Of a DNA stretch of 64,000 nucleotides, positions 16,995-26,146 are shown in pieces. The notes beneath the pieces are model-generated. The model did no database searches, was not told where the DNA came from, and saw nothing but the letters and a program-made list of their open reading frames with translations. Source of the DNA: Rhodocyclaceae bacterium. Its GTDB lineage: Bacteria; Pseudomonadota; Gammaproteobacteria; Burkholderiales; Rhodocyclaceae. Each line of letters opens with the position of its first letter. Position 1 is the stretch's first letter. The DNA is taken from positions 30,704-94,703 of the forward strand of contig JAEUNM010000123.1 in NCBI GenBank assembly GCA_016791105.1. The letters run 5' to 3'. A program made the position numbers and the translations under genes.

Positions 16995-17999
16995 ATGCAA
17001 GAACGCGTTCGTCGCGCAGCCCTGCCTTCAGCGCATGAAGACGCGGGCAGCGCAAGCAGGCAACACCGGCCCAACGAATCCTGGGGCGACCGCCTGTTCG
17101 GTGGCCTGGCCGGTGGTCTGGCGGTGCTGGCGCTGGTGCTGCTGGGCGGCATTCTGGTCGCGCTCACCATCGCTTCCTGGCCTTCCATACAGAAGTTCGG
17201 CATCGGCTTCCTGTTTTCGGCGGAGTGGAATCCGCCGGCGGAAAAATTCGGCGCACTGGTGCCGGTGTATGGAACGCTGGTTACCTCCGCCATCGCCCTC
17301 ATCCTGGCCGTGCCGGTCAGCCTGGGCATCGCGATTTTTCTGACCGAATTGTCACCGGTGTGGCTGCGCCGGCCGCTCGGTACGGCCATCGAATTGCTGG
17401 CCGCCATTCCCAGCATCGTGTATGGCATGTGGGGCCTGCTGGTATTCGCGCCGCTATTTGCCCAGCACATCGAACCGGCGCTGGCGTCCACGCTGGGCAA
17501 ACTGCCGCTGGTGGGCGCCCTGTTCGACGGGCCGCCGCTGGGCATAGGTTTGCTGTGCGCCGGCATCATCCTGGCCGTCATGATCGTGCCGTATATTTCG
17601 GCGGTCATGCGCGACGTGTTCGAACTGACGCCGGCCATGCTGAAAGAATCGGCTTACGGACTGGGCAGCACCACCTGGGAAGTCATGTGGTCGGTGGTGA
17701 TTCCCTACACCAGGAACGGCCTCATCGGCGGCATCATGCTGGGCCTGGGGCGCGCGCTGGGGGAAACCATGGCGGTCACTTTCGTGATCGGAAACACCAA
17801 TTTCCTCAGTTCACCTTCCCTGTTTCTCCCCGGCAACAGCATCACCTCGGCGCTGGCGAATGAATTTGCCGAAGCCGACCCGGGCCTGCACACGTCTGCG
17901 CTGATGGAACTCGGGCTGATCCTGTTCCTCATTACGCTGGTCGTACTGATGTTTTCGCGCCTCTTGCTGGCGCGGCTCAACCGCGCCGCGGGAGCCTGA
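16995..17999 (+). CDS. pstC: Phosphate ABC transporter permease
   Basis: A 334-residue inner-membrane permease with six predicted helices and the EAA-loop region ELTPAMLKESAYGLGST. It pairs with PstA to form the phosphate channel. Conserved segments include IPSIVYGMWGLLVFAP and RALGETMAVTFVIGNT. The ATG at 16995 is preferred to the GTG at 16947, because the GTG falls next to the intergenic hairpin and adds a non-conserved stretch; the true start is uncertain. One base separates the stop from the pstA start. Confidence 0.93.
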   Translation: MQERVRRAALPSAHEDAGSASRQHRPNESWGDRLFGGLAGGLAVLALVLLGGILVALTIASWPSIQKFGIGFLFSAEWNPPAEKFGALVPVYGTLVTSAIALILAVPVSLGIAIFLTELSPVWLRRPLGTAIELLAAIPSIVYGMWGLLVFAPLFAQHIEPALASTLGKLPLVGALFDGPPLGIGLLCAGIILAVMIVPYISAVMRDVFELTPAMLKESAYGLGSTTWEVMWSVVIPYTRNGLIGGIMLGLGRALGETMAVTFVIGNTNFLSSPSLFLPGNSITSALANEFAEADPGLHTSALMELGLILFLITLVVLMFSRLLLARLNRAAGA

Positions 18000-18000
18000 C

Positions 18001-18843
18001 ATGCACCTGCATCTGCGCCGCAAAATCGTCAATCGCATCGCGCTGGGCGCCTCGCTGGTGGCGATGGCCTGCGGCCTGGTGTTCCTGGGCTGGATTTTAT
18101 GGACCGTGCTCATGCTCGGCGCCTCAGGCATTTCCATTGCGCTATTCACGCAAATGACGCCGCCGCCCGGCTCGTCCGGCGGCTTGCTGAATGCCATCGT
18201 CGGCAGCCTCATCCTGGTCGGACTGGGCACCCTGGCCGGCACGCCCATAGGCATACTGGCCGGCATTTATCTGGCCGAATATGGGCGCCGCAGCGTGCTC
18301 GGCCGTGTGACCCGCTTCGTCAACGATTTGCTGCTGTCCGCGCCCTCCATCGTGATCGGCCTGTTCGTCTATGCCCTGGTGGTGGCGCACACCGGCAAAT
18401 TTTCCGCCTGGTCCGGCGGCGTCGCGCTGGGCCTGCTGGTGCTGCCGGTGGTGGTGCGCACCACGGAAAACATGCTGCTGCTGGTGCCGGATACCTTGCG
18501 CGAAGCCGCATTTGCACTCGGCGCGCCCAAACACGTCGTAATCATGCAGGTTACGCTGCGCGCCGCGCGCGCCGGCGTGGTAACCGGCATATTGCTGGCC
18601 GTGGCGCGCATTGCGGGCGAAACCGCGCCGCTATTGTTCACCGCCCTGTCCAATCAGTTCTGGAGCCTGGACCTGCGCGAACCCATGGCCAATCTGCCGG
18701 TCACCATATTCAAATTCGCCATGAGTCCGTTTGAAGATTGGCAGCGTCTGGCCTGGGCCGGCGTGCTTTTGATTACGCTGGGTGTACTGGCGCTGAATAC
18801 TTTCGCGCGCGTGGTCGTGCGCCCGGAAAAATCGTCCCACTGA
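18001..18843 (+). CDS. pstA: Phosphate ABC transporter permease
   Basis: A 280-residue six-helix permease, partner of PstC. The EAA loop is seen in LREAAFALGAPKHVV, and ARIAGETAPLLFTAL is a family hallmark. The ATG starts 1 bp after the pstC stop, so the two are co-translated. Length and context are standard. Confidence 0.95.
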   Translation: MHLHLRRKIVNRIALGASLVAMACGLVFLGWILWTVLMLGASGISIALFTQMTPPPGSSGGLLNAIVGSLILVGLGTLAGTPIGILAGIYLAEYGRRSVLGRVTRFVNDLLLSAPSIVIGLFVYALVVAHTGKFSAWSGGVALGLLVLPVVVRTTENMLLLVPDTLREAAFALGAPKHVVIMQVTLRAARAGVVTGILLAVARIAGETAPLLFTALSNQFWSLDLREPMANLPVTIFKFAMSPFEDWQRLAWAGVLLITLGVLALNTFARVVVRPEKSSH

Positions 18844-18857
18844 CTTTGGTTGCTGCC

Positions 18858-19646
18858 ATGGAACCCCACAACGAAGCCGTCGCGGCGGCCCAGCAAGCGC
18901 AAATTGAATTTCGCAATTTCAATTTTTACTACGGCGACTACCACGCCCTGCGCAATATCAATCTGCCCATACACCGCTGCCGCGTCACCGCCTTCATCGG
19001 CCCCTCGGGCTGCGGCAAATCGACGCTGCTGCGCACCATCAACCGCATGTACGACCTCTACCCCAATCAGCGGGCAGACGGCGAACTGCTCATGAATGGG
19101 CGCAACCTGCTCGATCCCAAAATGGACGTTGCGGCATTGCGGGCGCGGGTGGGCATGGTGTTCCAGAAGCCGACGCCATTTCCGATGTCGATCTACGACA
19201 ACATCGCGTTCGGCGTGCGCCTGCACGAGCGCCTGAGCCGTGGCGACATGGAAGCGCGGGTGGAATGGGCGCTGCGCAAGGCGGCACTGTGGGACGAAGT
19301 GAAATCCAAACTGAAAGCCAGCGGCACCAGTCTGTCCGGCGGCCAGCAGCAGCGCCTGTGCATTGCGCGCGGCATCGCCGTGAAACCCGAAGTATTGCTG
19401 CTGGACGAACCCACTTCGGCGCTGGACCCGATATCCACCGGCCGTATCGAAGAACTGATAGACGAGCTGAAGTCCGAATTCACCATCGTGATCGTTACCC
19501 ACAACATGCAGCAGGCCGCGCGCATTTCCGACTACACGGCCTACATGTACCTGGGCGAACTGATCGAATTCGGCGTCACCGACAGCATTTTCCTGAAGCC
19601 GCAGCGCCCCGAAACCGAGCGCTACATTACCGGCCGCTTCGGCTAG
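18858..19646 (+). CDS. pstB: Phosphate ABC transporter ATP-binding protein
   Basis: A 262-residue ABC ATPase powering phosphate import. Walker A is GPSGCGKST, the Q-loop segment VFQKPTPFPMSIYDN, the signature SLSGGQQQRL, and Walker B VLLLDEPTSALDP; the H-loop His follows in VTHNMQQ. The ATG at 18858 gives the usual N-terminus (EFRNFNFYYG soon after). It starts 14 bp after pstA. phoU, which often follows, is absent here. Confidence 0.97.
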   Translation: MEPHNEAVAAAQQAQIEFRNFNFYYGDYHALRNINLPIHRCRVTAFIGPSGCGKSTLLRTINRMYDLYPNQRADGELLMNGRNLLDPKMDVAALRARVGMVFQKPTPFPMSIYDNIAFGVRLHERLSRGDMEARVEWALRKAALWDEVKSKLKASGTSLSGGQQQRLCIARGIAVKPEVLLLDEPTSALDPISTGRIEELIDELKSEFTIVIVTHNMQQAARISDYTAYMYLGELIEFGVTDSIFLKPQRPETERYITGRFG

Positions 19647-19654
19647 CCGCTCTG

Positions 19655-19683
19655 CACCGGCCGGCCGGCCCGGACGGCCGGTG
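19655..19683 (+). terminator. Hairpin after pstB
   Basis: CACCGGCC (19655-19662) pairs with GGCCGGTG (19676-19683) eight bases after the pstB stop. No U-tract follows, so it may be a Rho-assisted end or mRNA-stabilising hairpin closing the pst operon. Confidence 0.55.
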
Positions 19684-19938
19684 CCCGCAAGATCGCGCGC
19701 AACTTGCGCCCGATTCATGTCATGCCTCACGCTTTGGTCCCGAAATTGCGCTGCCGAACGCCGGCATGGCCTATCTTGGGTGGACCGATCATAGGGCCAT
19801 TCGGGCGGGCTCGGGCGCCAGCTTTGCGTACCTGCAGCCGCCGCGCCGCGACACTTCTGCGCGATTCCGTTACTTTCTGACAGTACGGCTGGCGCAGCCC
19901 GTCCGGCAGCATGTTTGGCCCCAGCCGGCAAATTTCTG

Positions 19939-20493
19939 ATGCCTACAAGCGACTTCGCCATAGATTTAAATGCCGATTCCGGCGCATCACAGGTGCGCGC
20001 CGCGCGTTGGCGTTTCGTTTGCGTGGACCTGCTGGCCGTGGCATTCGTGCTGTGGTCGGGCAGCGCGCTGCCCGACATCGCGGCCACCCATTTCGGTGGC
20101 TCAGGCCATGCCAATGGCTGGATGGCGCGCCAGCATTACCTGGCTTTCATGGCCGGATTGGTGGTGGCCTTGCCTGTGCTGGTGGCTTTCGTGCCGCTCG
20201 TCGCGCGCACGGGCAGGTCGGCGCGGGTCAATCTGCCGAACTGCGAATTTTGGCTCGCGCCGCGCCAGCGTCCAGCGACACTGGCTTGGCTTTCCTGCCA
20301 CATGGCACGCTGTGCGATGCTGCTCGCCGTGTTTCTGGCCACCATGCACTGGCTGGTCGTACGCGCCAACGAACAATCGCCGCCGCATCTGGAGGCATTG
20401 CCGTTCGTTACGGCGCTGGTCGTATTTCTGCTCGTGCTGGTGACCTGGACCAACTCACTGGCGCGGCATTTCCGGCTGCCACAGCGCATCTGA
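19939..20493 (+). CDS. DUF1648-like membrane protein
   Basis: A 184-residue protein with four hydrophobic segments. After the first helix comes LPDIAATHFGGSGHANGW, which resembles the DUF1648 motif (LPxxIPxHFxxxGxPxxW) found in SdpI-like and other small membrane proteins. Function is unknown. A TTG at 19915 could extend the start by eight residues; ATG at 19939 is preferred by codon type. It lies alone between the pst operon and the hybrid kinase gene. Confidence 0.6.
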   Translation: MPTSDFAIDLNADSGASQVRAARWRFVCVDLLAVAFVLWSGSALPDIAATHFGGSGHANGWMARQHYLAFMAGLVVALPVLVAFVPLVARTGRSARVNLPNCEFWLAPRQRPATLAWLSCHMARCAMLLAVFLATMHWLVVRANEQSPPHLEALPFVTALVVFLLVLVTWTNSLARHFRLPQRI

Positions 20494-20872
20494 TCGGCAG
20501 GCGTGAACGCCGTGCGGCAATGCGGCGCCGCGCGTGCTTGAATCATGAAAAGTCCGGCAATTTGCAAGCCGGATGGCAAATGGACAGCATGCTCGAGCCC
20601 TCTGCACCGAGTACGCGCACGGCCGGTTCCTGCTTTGGACCTGCCGCAGCCGCGACGTATTGCTCCGCCTGTACGCAATTTCCCCATAAAATCCTTTGCA
20701 TGCGACTCGCGGTCGGTACAGAATCCGGCCCCGCGGCCGTAAGTTTCGGATACCCCTTCCAACACGCAGCGTTTGTCATGACCGGCTTTTTGCCTGCTCC
20801 TCTGTTTGCACAGCACGCATATTGGGCCCTCGCGCCCCGCCGTGAGCGCCGCGTTTCTCCGGGAGAACGGGC
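20494..20872. other. Intergenic stretch before the hybrid kinase gene
   Basis: About 380 bases with no convincing gene. A TAAAAT hexamer in CCCCATAAAATCC (about 20685) may be a -10 element, but no well-spaced -35 is seen. CGGGAGAACGGGC just before 20873 provides the ribosome site of the kinase gene. Confidence 0.4.
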
Positions 20873-23800
20873 ATGAGCGACGCCCGCATCAAAGTTGGCT
20901 ACGGCTGGTCTGGCCTCGATGTGGCGAGCACGGCCGGCACGGCGGCGGCGAGCGCAGCGCTGGCCCCTATCGGCGATTTGCCGCCGGCTCTGGTGCTGGT
21001 ATTTGCCTCCGTGCGTTACGATTTGCCCGAATTGCTGCGCGCGATTGCCGGCCAGGTTGGCACGGCGCCCGTTCTGGGTGCCACCACAGCCGGCGAAATT
21101 TGCGGCGAACTGCGCCAGGGCGGCGTGCTCGTTTGCATCGTCGCGACCCGGCATATGCGCGTGCATTACGGCGTCGGTCGCGGTGTCGGGCGGGACTGGC
21201 GCGGCGCGCTTGCGGAAGCCCTGGCGGCGCCCGCCATCGCTCCCTATTTCGAACATCGGCCGGCCTTGTGGCGCGATCTGATGCGGCGCGGCTCGGGTGC
21301 CTTCGGAATGGTGTTTTCGCCCGGCAATACGCGCAGCGCGGCGTCGCGCAGCTATGAAATTCTCGAACAGCTCAAGGCGCGTTCGCTGGGCCAGATCGCA
21401 TTCGTCGGCGGTTCTTCGGCCGATGACTGGCAACTCCAGACCAATTACGTGCTGGCCGGCGGCGAAGCCATTGCCGACGGTCTGCTGGTGGCGGTGGTCG
21501 AAACCGAATTGCAATTCGGTATCGCGATCAGCCACGGCTTCGAACCGCTGGCGCAGGAAACCACTGTGACCAGCGCCGATGGCAATGAAGTTCTCACGCT
21601 GGATGGCCGTCCGGCCCTGGATGTGTTTGCTGAACTGAACGGCCGCACGGCCGCCGATCTGGCGCAGCGCCACCTCACGATAAGTACCGGCCGCGCATTC
21701 GGCCTGCGCGACAACTTCGGCCTCTACAACCTCAACGTCGCCAGCTTTGCCACGCCGCGCGGCGGGTTGCGCCTGACGCGGCCAGTCGATCCGGGTACGC
21801 GCCTGTGCCTGCTCGAAGTACAGTACGGCGCCGGGCAGGACGCCGCCGCCGACGCCCTGCGCAAAGCCGGGCTGCGTGCCGGCGTCACCGAACCCGCGGC
21901 AGGCCTGCTGTGGTACTGCGCGCTGCGGCCCAAACTGATGGGTGATGCAACCCAGGAAGAACTGGCGAGCGCGGCGCGCCTGCTGGCGCCCGCACCGCTA
22001 TTGGGGTTTTCCAGCTTTGGCGAGCAGGGGCTGGGCGCGGACGGCGTGCCGCAGCATTACAACGGTGCCGTATCCGCGCTGGTGCTGGGTAAAGATCTCA
22101 CGCCGGGCGCGCGCGTCGCGCTGGAAAACGAAAAATTGCGCGCCGAGCTGGCCGCGCGCACCGCCATGCTGGAACATTCCCATGCCGAGCTGGAAAACCT
22201 GGTGGCCAGCCGCACCGCCGACCTGATCGAAGCGAATACCCGCCTGCGCGAGGAAATCGCCGAACGCCAGCGCGCCGAGCAGGCTGTGCTGGCCCAGGCG
22301 CGGCTGGAAGAACAACAGCGCCTGCTGCGCGAGCACCTGCGCTTTCAAAAATCCCTCATCGAAGCCATGCCCGTGCCGGTGTTCTACAAGGACGTCGAGG
22401 GCCGCTACATGGGTTGCAACGACGCCTTCGCGGCGTTTTTCGGGCGCCCCAAGGACGAAATCATCGGCTACACGGTGTATGAGGTGGCGCGTGGCACGCT
22501 GGCGGATATATACCGTTCCCGCGATCTCGAATTGCTGTCCGACCCGGCCGGTGTGCAGGTATACGAAAGCCCCATCGAAAATGCCGGCGGTGAAGTGCGC
22601 GACGTGGTGTTTCACAAGGCGCGCCTGTGTGACGACGCCGGCGCGCCGCTGGGCATCATAGGCGCGATACTCGACATTACCGACCTGAAGCGCGCCGATG
22701 CCGCGCGCGCCGCGGCGTTGGCCGAAGCACAGCGCCTGGCCCGGGTGCGCAGCGATTTTCTCGCCAACATGAGCCACGAAATCCGCACTCCGCTCAACGT
22801 GGTGCTGGGTCTCGCACAAGCCGGTCTGCGCCAGTCCGAAGGGCGCCATGTGCGCGATACCTTCGAGCGCATGCACGGCGCTGGCCAGATGCTGCTGGCG
22901 CTGGTCAATGACATTCTGGATTTTTCCAAGATCGAGGCCGGCAAACTGCAGATCGAGCATGCAGCGTTCGCACCGGGCGCGGTCATCGACCAGGCCGTCA
23001 GCGTGGTGGCGCAGCCGGCGGCCGGCAAAGGCCTGGACCTGCAGGTGAACGAAGCGCCGGATCTGCCCGCGACTTGTCTCGGCGACGCCCTGCGCTTGCG
23101 CCAGGTGCTGGTCAATTTGCTTGGCAACGCGGTCAAATTTACCGAGCACGGCGAGGTTCGGCTATACGTGTCGCGGGTCGGAAACGAGCTGCTGGTGGCG
23201 GTCGAAGATTCCGGCATAGGTTTGAGCGCGGAACAGATGGAGCGCCTGTTCACCGTGTTCGAACAGGCGGACGGATCGACCACTCGGCGCTACGGCGGAA
23301 CCGGGCTGGGGCTGGCGATCAGCCGCCGCCTGGTGGAATTGATGCGCGGCACGATAGAGGTGCAGAGCAAGCTGGGCGAAGGCAGCCGCTTTGAAGTGCG
23401 CCTGCCGCTGGTGGGCGACGTCGCTGCCGAGCCGCCCGTGCTGGCGCGCATTGGCCTGGCCGGGCTGCCCCATATGGAAGGCGCGCGCCTGGCCCGCGCC
23501 CTGGCCGACTACGGGCAGCAGGTGCAAATCCTGCCTGCCCACGCCGGCCCGGAGGGACTCGACTGGATCGTGGCGGATGCGGCGCTGGCGGGGAGCGAAC
23601 TGGTCATGCAGGCACGCGAACGCGGCGTGCCCGTGCAACTGGCCTGGACGCCCGGCGGCGGCAGTTTGCCGGACGACGGGACGGACCAGCCCGACCTCAT
23701 CGCGGAAAGACCGTTACGCGCGCGCCACGTAATCGCTGCGCTGCGTGCGGCGCCGACGGCGCAGGGGACGCCCGCAGACGAAATCCGCGAGCGCCTCGCC

Positions 23801-24577
23801 GGCATACGCATCCTGGCCGCCGAAGACGTCGAAATGAATCGCCAGGTGCTGCAGGAATTGCTGGGCGGCGAGGGTGCCCGGCTAAGTCTGGTGGAAAACG
23901 GCCAACTCGCTGTCGATCGCGTGCAGGCGGAAGGTGCCGCTGCATTCGACGTCGTGTTGATGGATATCCAGATGCCGGTGCTGGACGGCTACCAGACCGC
24001 CGATCGATTGCGCGTCATGGCGCCCGGCTTGCCCGTGATCGGGCTCACCGCGCACGCCTTCCCGGAAGAGCGGGCGCGCTGCCTCGCGCACGGCATGGTC
24101 GAACACGTCGCCAAGCCCTTCGATCTGGATGATCTGGTGGCCATCATCCTGCATCATTGCGCACACAAAAACCCAGCGCCGCAAGTGCAGCCGGGCGCGC
24201 CGCAGCAGCAAGCCGGCGCTGCTGCGCAGGGCGTCCAGGCGGTCGATTTCGAAGCGCTGAACAAGCGTTTTCACGGCAAACCCGGCGTAGTCGGCCGGCT
24301 CGCCACCATACTTGTGAACACCCACCAGGCGACGCCGGAAAAACTGCGTACCGCGGCGCTGCAATCCGATCTCGGCACCCTGGTGGTGCTTGCGCACGCA
24401 CTCAAGGGCGTGGGCGGCAATCTATGCGCGCGCGGCCTGCAAACACAGGCGGAAAAAACCGAAGTTGCCGCGCGCGACGGCCTCGCCGAAGCGCCCGCCG
24501 AGGCGCGCCAGTTGGCGCAGGACCTTGAAGCCGTACTCGAAGCCGCCGGCCGCATGGTGCCGGTAGAGGCCGGCTGA
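20873..24577 (+). CDS. FIST-PAS hybrid histidine kinase with receiver and Hpt domains
   Basis: A 1234-residue cytosolic-looking hybrid sensor. Order of domains: FIST-N and FIST-C (about 1-400; GATTAGEICGE, FVGGSSADDW, GFSSFGEQG), a coiled coil (415-480), a PAS domain (485-600; VFYKDVEGRYMGCNDAFAAFFGR), a HisKA domain with phospho-acceptor His635 in SHEIRTP, an HATPase domain (NLLGNAVKFTE N-box, DSGIGL, GGTGLGLAI), a degenerate receiver-like segment (about 855-960), a receiver domain with Asp1031 in LMDIQMP, and a C-terminal Hpt domain with His1175 in AHALKG. FIST domains are thought to sense small ligands such as amino acids. No transmembrane helix is evident. The output regulator is not adjacent, so the phosphate target is unknown. 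Confidence 0.92.
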   Translation: MSDARIKVGYGWSGLDVASTAGTAAASAALAPIGDLPPALVLVFASVRYDLPELLRAIAGQVGTAPVLGATTAGEICGELRQGGVLVCIVATRHMRVHYGVGRGVGRDWRGALAEALAAPAIAPYFEHRPALWRDLMRRGSGAFGMVFSPGNTRSAASRSYEILEQLKARSLGQIAFVGGSSADDWQLQTNYVLAGGEAIADGLLVAVVETELQFGIAISHGFEPLAQETTVTSADGNEVLTLDGRPALDVFAELNGRTAADLAQRHLTISTGRAFGLRDNFGLYNLNVASFATPRGGLRLTRPVDPGTRLCLLEVQYGAGQDAAADALRKAGLRAGVTEPAAGLLWYCALRPKLMGDATQEELASAARLLAPAPLLGFSSFGEQGLGADGVPQHYNGAVSALVLGKDLTPGARVALENEKLRAELAARTAMLEHSHAELENLVASRTADLIEANTRLREEIAERQRAEQAVLAQARLEEQQRLLREHLRFQKSLIEAMPVPVFYKDVEGRYMGCNDAFAAFFGRPKDEIIGYTVYEVARGTLADIYRSRDLELLSDPAGVQVYESPIENAGGEVRDVVFHKARLCDDAGAPLGIIGAILDITDLKRADAARAAALAEAQRLARVRSDFLANMSHEIRTPLNVVLGLAQAGLRQSEGRHVRDTFERMHGAGQMLLALVNDILDFSKIEAGKLQIEHAAFAPGAVIDQAVSVVAQPAAGKGLDLQVNEAPDLPATCLGDALRLRQVLVNLLGNAVKFTEHGEVRLYVSRVGNELLVAVEDSGIGLSAEQMERLFTVFEQADGSTTRRYGGTGLGLAISRRLVELMRGTIEVQSKLGEGSRFEVRLPLVGDVAAEPPVLARIGLAGLPHMEGARLARALADYGQQVQILPAHAGPEGLDWIVADAALAGSELVMQARERGVPVQLAWTPGGGSLPDDGTDQPDLIAERPLRARHVIAALRAAPTAQGTPADEIRERLAGIRILAAEDVEMNRQVLQELLGGEGARLSLVENGQLAVDRVQAEGAAAFDVVLMDIQMPVLDGYQTADRLRVMAPGLPVIGLTAHAFPEERARCLAHGMVEHVAKPFDLDDLVAIILHHCAHKNPAPQVQPGAPQQQAGAAAQGVQAVDFEALNKRFHGKPGVVGRLATILVNTHQATPEKLRTAALQSDLGTLVVLAHALKGVGGNLCARGLQTQAEKTEVAARDGLAEAPAEARQLAQDLEAVLEAAGRMVPVEAG

Positions 24578-24607
24578 GACGGCGCGCTTGGCGCTACGCC
24601 GGCCCGC

Positions 24608-24975
24608 GTAGGGCGGAAAAGCGCAGCGCATTCCGCCGTATGTGGCGGTTCAATTCCCACCATACGATTGCGAAGCCTCGAGGCGGCCCCGCAGCTTGGG
24701 GCGACGACAGGAGCCCGAAGCGTTCCGCGCTTGGCGACACGCCGATGTTGGGGTTCGCAAGCTCACCGCCAACCTACGGGGCGGCGGCGCGCGGCCCGGC
24801 CCGCGTAGGGCGGAAAAGCGCAGCGCATTCCGCCGTATGTGGCGGTTCAGATCCACCCTACGTCTGCGAAGCCTCGAGGCGGCCCCGCAGCTTGGGGTGA
24901 CGACAGGGACCCGAAGGGTTCCGCGCTTGGCGACAGGCCGATGTTGGGGTTCGCAAGCTCACCACCAACCTACCT
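24608..24975. repeat. Tandem pair of 197-bp palindrome-containing repeats
   Basis: Two copies start with GTAGGGCGGAAAAGCGCAGC at 24608 and 24805, a period of 197 bp. Each contains the inverted motif GGCGGAAAAGC...GCATTCCGCC and ends with a GTTGGGGTTCGCAAGCTCACC...CCAACCTAC palindrome. The same period and head motif recur at 30141-30709, and the tail palindrome recurs at 33719-34269, so they belong to one dispersed family. No coding content. Confidence 0.85.
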
Positions 24976-24977
24976 TA

Positions 24978-25514
24978 TTACGGGAGTCGTGCGTCGAGTA
25001 TTTCCATGTCGCCGGGAAAGCTCCCTAGCCACACCTGGGTCCGATTTTGCTGGGCCGCTTCGAGTACACGGCGGATCGCCCCGAAACGCGGATTTGCGGC
25101 TGACAAACGGAGCAGCGAGGGCCGCAGTACCAGCGTTACCACCAGGTCGTTCGAGGCTGGCGTCATTGCTCGAATCGATTTGACCGAGTCCGGAATAAAT
25201 GGCGAAACAAAGCTGAATTTTCCCGTCGCCGGGTTGTAGGCGGCAAACACATGCGTGCGTTCCGCGGCTGAGCGGGTCAGGAAATCGATCCGCGCCTTGG
25301 TGCTGTCTGCAACACTGACAATCAGTTTTACGCCGCCATCCGTGTAAAACGACAGGGTGCTTGCATCAGCAGCTTTATTCAAGGCATTTACGAGCGTGAA
25401 TTCGTAGGTGTCGTACACTGTGGTTCCCTCGCACGAAACGGGCGGACTTGCCGCTGCGAAAAATAATGACGCAATCAGTGTCATCAAGGGGGGGCGATAA
25501 AAACCGTGCATCAT
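24978..25514 (-). CDS. Hypothetical exported protein, candidate immunity or accessory protein
   Basis: A 178-residue protein with a hydrophobic N-terminal segment (LIASLFFAAASPPVSC) that looks like a signal peptide, perhaps with lipid-type or plain cleavage. The rest is a soluble beta-rich domain with no recognised family. Its ATG overlaps the stop of the glutaminase-like gene (ATGATG region), so the two are coupled. Small exported proteins encoded right after a toxin gene are often periplasmic immunity proteins; that is inference here. Confidence 0.6.
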   Translation of the reverse strand: MMHGFYRPPLMTLIASLFFAAASPPVSCEGTTVYDTYEFTLVNALNKAADASTLSFYTDGGVKLIVSVADSTKARIDFLTRSAAERTHVFAAYNPATGKFSFVSPFIPDSVKSIRAMTPASNDLVVTLVLRPSLLRLSAANPRFGAIRRVLEAAQQNRTQVWLGSFPGDMEILDARLP

Positions 25515-26146
25515 TTTCCGGTGGCCTTTTTGTTTGCGGCCTGGCGGGCATCGTCGCGGGCGGTTCTGTGCGCCGATAAAGCCTGCTCCGCGTAGGCAAC
25601 AGGATAGTCTCTGCCTTTGGTGTCCGGGTCAAAGGGGTAGTGCACGTTGGATGGCGTAATTTCCTGCATGGTTGGGACCTGGGCGTGCGGTCCGCAGCGC
25701 GCCTTCCATTCGTCCATCGAAAGCGGTTTATCGGATAGCGAGGGGTCGAGAACACGCTCTTCAACCTTGCCGTTACTCTGTTCTACCTGCACGATTGGGG
25801 CGACATGATAGTGCCAGGTTACGGGCGCGCTATTACCGTTCGCATCAGGAAACGCCACGCGAGTTCCGTCCGCACGGTTAGGCTCCAGATACCCTTCGTA
25901 CCACAGCTTGCGGCTGGCGTAACCTTCTTTTTCCATCATGTCCGACATGACACGGGCGCGTGCATAGCAGCAGTCCGGTGGATAGTCGAACGGCACATCA
26001 GTCTGTTTGAACTGGTCCATGAATTGCTGCGCCTGCGCTTCGCTCATCGTATCCTTGAGCTTGTATGGGCATGGCGTAACGGCGCTACATGCCGGAGCTG
26101 AACCGTTATTTGCGCTGGGCGGAGTGGGTGCTTTGGCCTTACTCAT
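25511..26146 (-). CDS. Protein-glutaminase-like deamidase, candidate secreted effector
   Basis: A 211-residue protein with the signature of protein-glutamine glutaminases: DCCYARARVM with the nucleophile candidate Cys60, WHYHVAP with His114, and VLDPSLS with Asp134. The His-Asp spacing of 20 equals that in the Chryseobacterium enzyme (His197, Asp217). Enzymes of this group deamidate side-chain glutamine in target proteins, and related domains occur in bacterial toxins. There is no signal peptide, so a contact-dependent or type VI route would be needed. The gene is coupled to an upstream effector-associated type of protein (8 bp overlap) and a downstream exported protein (4 bp overlap). The N-terminal 30 residues are proline-rich and disordered. 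Confidence 0.7.
   Translation of the reverse strand: MSKAKAPTPPSANNGSAPACSAVTPCPYKLKDTMSEAQAQQFMDQFKQTDVPFDYPPDCCYARARVMSDMMEKEGYASRKLWYEGYLEPNRADGTRVAFPDANGNSAPVTWHYHVAPIVQVEQSNGKVEERVLDPSLSDKPLSMDEWKARCGPHAQVPTMQEITPSNVHYPFDPDTKGRDYPVAYAEQALSAHRTARDDARQAANKKATGK

Noticed and set aside
15788..17638. A 616-codon open frame on the minus strand
   Set aside because: It runs antisense to pstS and pstC and has no domain-like composition.
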